In this document: one piece after another, positions 5,862-7,220 of the stretch
Numbering within the stretch: position 1 is the stretch's first letter
Layout of the letters: every line of letters begins with the position of its first letter
Source: Desulfuromonas sp.
GTDB taxonomy: Bacteria > Desulfobacterota > Desulfuromonadia > Desulfuromonadales > SZUA-401
Length of the DNA: 7,220 nucleotides
Direction: 5' to 3'
NCBI GenBank assembly: GCA_002869605.1
Contig: PKUI01000118.1
Span: forward strand, 1-7,220
Translations under genes and position numbers: made by a program
The notes under the pieces: model-generated
What the model was told of the DNA's origin: nothing
The model's input: the letters and a program-made list of their open reading frames with translations, nothing else
Database searches by the model: none

Positions 5862-7058
5862 ATGGCTGGTGAACGAATACTACTTGTCGATGACGATGAA
5901 GGGATGCGCCGTCTGCTGGTGCGCGTGCTGACCCGTGCCGGTTACGAGCCGCTGGCGGTCGCCTCGGGTGCCGAGGCACTCTCGGTGTTGTCCGCCGATT
6001 CCTTTGAGCTGGTGGTGACCGACATCCAGATGCCGGAGATGGACGGGGTGACGCTGCTGCATCGCATCCGTGAGTTCGATCCCGAGCTGCCGGTGATCGT
6101 GATTACCGCTTACGGCACCGTGGAGAACGCCGTCGAGGCGCTCCGTTCCGGTGCCTACCATTACCTGACCAAGCCGTTCGAGAACGACGAGCTCAAACTC
6201 ACCGTGGCCAAGGCGCTGGAGCGCGAGCGGTTGCTGGCCGAGAACCGTCAGCTGCACGAGGAATTGGGAAACCGTTACGCTGGCATCATCGGCCAGTCTC
6301 CGGCGATGCAGCAGATTTTCGATATCACCGGCTCGGTGGCGGCGAGCAACGCCAACGTGCTGATCACTGGCGAGAGCGGAACCGGCAAGGAGCTGATCGC
6401 CCGCTCCATCCACTACAACTCGGCACGTCGTGACAAACCGTTCGTGGTACTCAACTGCGCGGCACTCTCGGAAGGGGTGCTCGAGAGTGAGCTGTTCGGC
6501 CACGAGAAGGGCGCCTTCACCAACGCCACCGCGACCAGAAAAGGGCGTTTCGAGATGGCCGACGAAGGGACACTGTTCATCGACGAGGTCGGCGAGATGG
6601 CGCTCTCGGCCCAGGTCAAGCTGCTGCGCGTGTTGCAGGAGCACGAGTTCGAACGGGTCGGCGGTACCCGCACCATCAAGGTCGATGTGCGGCTGGTCGC
6701 GGCGACCAACAAGGACCTCGAGGTCGAGGTCAGGGAAGGGCGCTTCCGCGAGGACCTATTCTACCGCCTCAACGTGGTCAACATTCAGATGCCGGCGCTG
6801 CGCGAGCGGCGCGAGGACATCGAGGAGCTGGCGCGCCATTTCCTCGCCAAGTACTCCGCCGAGACCGGCAAGAAGGTCGACGAGATCGCGCCGCGTGCCT
6901 TAGGCGCGCTGCTCGCCTACGAGTGGCCGGGTAACGTGCGCGAGCTGCAGAACGTCATTGAGCGGGCGGTGGTGCTCGCCAAGGGGGGGACCCTCACCCC
7001 GCGTGACCTGCCGCGTGGGCTGCAGGATGACGACGAGATCTGCCTGCAACTTCCGTAG
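5862..7058 (+). CDS. NtrC-family sigma-54 response regulator, cut short by TAG
   Basis: The open frame encodes 398 residues. The receiver domain (about 4-118) has the acidic pocket D10-D12, phospho-acceptor D54 ([12 protein letters not shown]), T82 and K104. The AAA+ sigma-54 activation domain (about 140-385) has Walker A GESGTGKE (170-177), the sigma-54 contact loop GAFTNA (217-222, canonical GAFTGA), Walker [10 protein letters not shown] with D241-E242, and the [16 protein letters not shown] segment. Proteins of this type use ATP hydrolysis to open sigma-54 polymerase promoters after phosphorylation by a histidine kinase. Full-length relatives end in a Fis-type helix-turn-helix; here TAG stops translation in the linker, and the missing domain is encoded in the same frame just downstream. 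AAGGTG lies 11 bases before the ATG, a loosely spaced ribosome site. The gene may be a recent pseudogene, a natural DNA-binding-free activator, or read through. No kinase is visible in the window. Confidence 0.93.
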   Translation: MAGERILLVDDDEGMRRLLVRVLTRAGYEPLAVASGAEALSVLSADSFELVVTDIQMPEMDGVTLLHRIREFDPELPVIVITAYGTVENAVEALRSGAYHYLTKPFENDELKLTVAKALERERLLAENRQLHEELGNRYAGIIGQSPAMQQIFDITGSVAASNANVLITGESGTGKELIARSIHYNSARRDKPFVVLNCAALSEGVLESELFGHEKGAFTNATATRKGRFEMADEGTLFIDEVGEMALSAQVKLLRVLQEHEFERVGGTRTIKVDVRLVAATNKDLEVEVREGRFREDLFYRLNVVNIQMPALRERREDIEELARHFLAKYSAETGKKVDEIAPRALGALLAYEWPGNVRELQNVIERAVVLAKGGTLTPRDLPRGLQDDDEICLQLP

Positions 7059-7220
7059 CGGGGCGGCAGCCTAACCGATATCCTCGAGGACCTCGAACGC
7101 CAGCTGATCGTGCAGACCCTGCGGCGCATGAACGGTTCCCAGACCCAGGCCGCCGAGGCGCTCGGCATCAAGCGCACCACGTTGCGCTACAAGATGGAGA
7201 AATATCGCCTGTTAGAGCGA
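7059..7220 (+). pseudogene. Severed Fis-type helix-turn-helix of the response regulator
   Basis: Directly after the TAG and in the same frame, 54 codons run open to the window edge. They read RGGSLTDILEDLERQLIVQT, then LRRMNGSQTQAAEALGIKRT, then TLRYKMEKYRLLER. This is a textbook NtrC-family C-terminus: a dimerising helix (DLERQLIVQTLRR) followed by the helix-turn-helix (NGSQTQAAEALGIKRTTLRYKMEKY). Codon use is GC-rich and like that upstream, with no frameshift or decay. No start codon with a ribosome site would make this piece by itself; the ATG at 7128 starts inside the domain. The final stop codon lies beyond the window. Confidence 0.85.

Noticed and set aside
5880..6644. A 254-codon minus-strand frame opposite the response regulator, and similar frames opposite the cyclase (4374-4748, 4929-5471)
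   Set aside because: They lie antisense to well-defined receiver, AAA+, GAF and GGDEF coding regions and are His/Leu/Gln rich without motifs.
7056..7058. Pyrrolysine decoding of the TAG as the main explanation
   Set aside because: Pyrrolysine is known mainly in methylamine methyltransferases. A regulator linker is an unlikely site, and no pyl genes or convincing downstream RNA element are visible. A point mutation is simpler.

Overview
The window looks like chromosomal DNA from a GC-rich, anaerobic or microaerophilic Gram-negative bacterium. My best guess is the Desulfuromonadia (Geobacter/Desulfuromonas/Pelobacter relatives). The guess rests on a B12-dependent ribonucleotide reductase, a GAF-GGDEF diguanylate cyclase and an NtrC-family sigma-54 activator lying together, and on the style of the intergenic repeats; it is inference, not a species call.

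Layout. (1) Bases 73-1496, minus strand: three small genes of unknown function, namely a soluble 168-residue protein, a single-pass membrane protein and a two-pass membrane protein with a four-cysteine zinc ribbon. The DNA at about 607-1650 is visibly AT-richer than the rest and looks like accessory material. (2) Bases 1654-1693: a strong bidirectional intrinsic terminator. (3) Bases 1704-3938, minus strand: nrdJ, an intact adenosylcobalamin-dependent (class II) ribonucleotide reductase. (4) Bases 3939-4283: a divergent control region with a good sigma-70-type promoter facing right, a small perfect palindrome and an imperfect NrdR-box-like site near nrdJ. (5) Bases 4284-5330, plus strand: a GAF-GGDEF diguanylate cyclase with intact catalytic (GGEEF) and product-inhibition (RxxD) motifs. 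(6) Bases 5331-5861: a non-coding mosaic of long hairpins. Two copies of one hairpin element face each other in inverted orientation around a large palindrome that carries an intrinsic terminator. (7) Bases 5862 to the window end, plus strand: an NtrC-family response regulator (receiver plus AAA+ domain) whose reading frame is cut by an in-frame TAG at 7056-7058. A well-preserved Fis-type helix-turn-helix is still encoded in the same frame right after the stop.

How it fits together. nrdJ makes deoxyribonucleotides and is a stand-alone housekeeping gene. The diguanylate cyclase and the response regulator are both signalling proteins on the same strand, but the terminator-bearing repeat region separates them, so co-transcription is doubtful. 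No partner histidine kinase is visible here; it may lie beyond the right edge. The points most worth a second look are the amber stop between the AAA+ and DNA-binding domains, the GAFTNA version of the sigma-54 contact loop in the same protein, and the structured repeat region in front of it. I found no convincing wholly new system.
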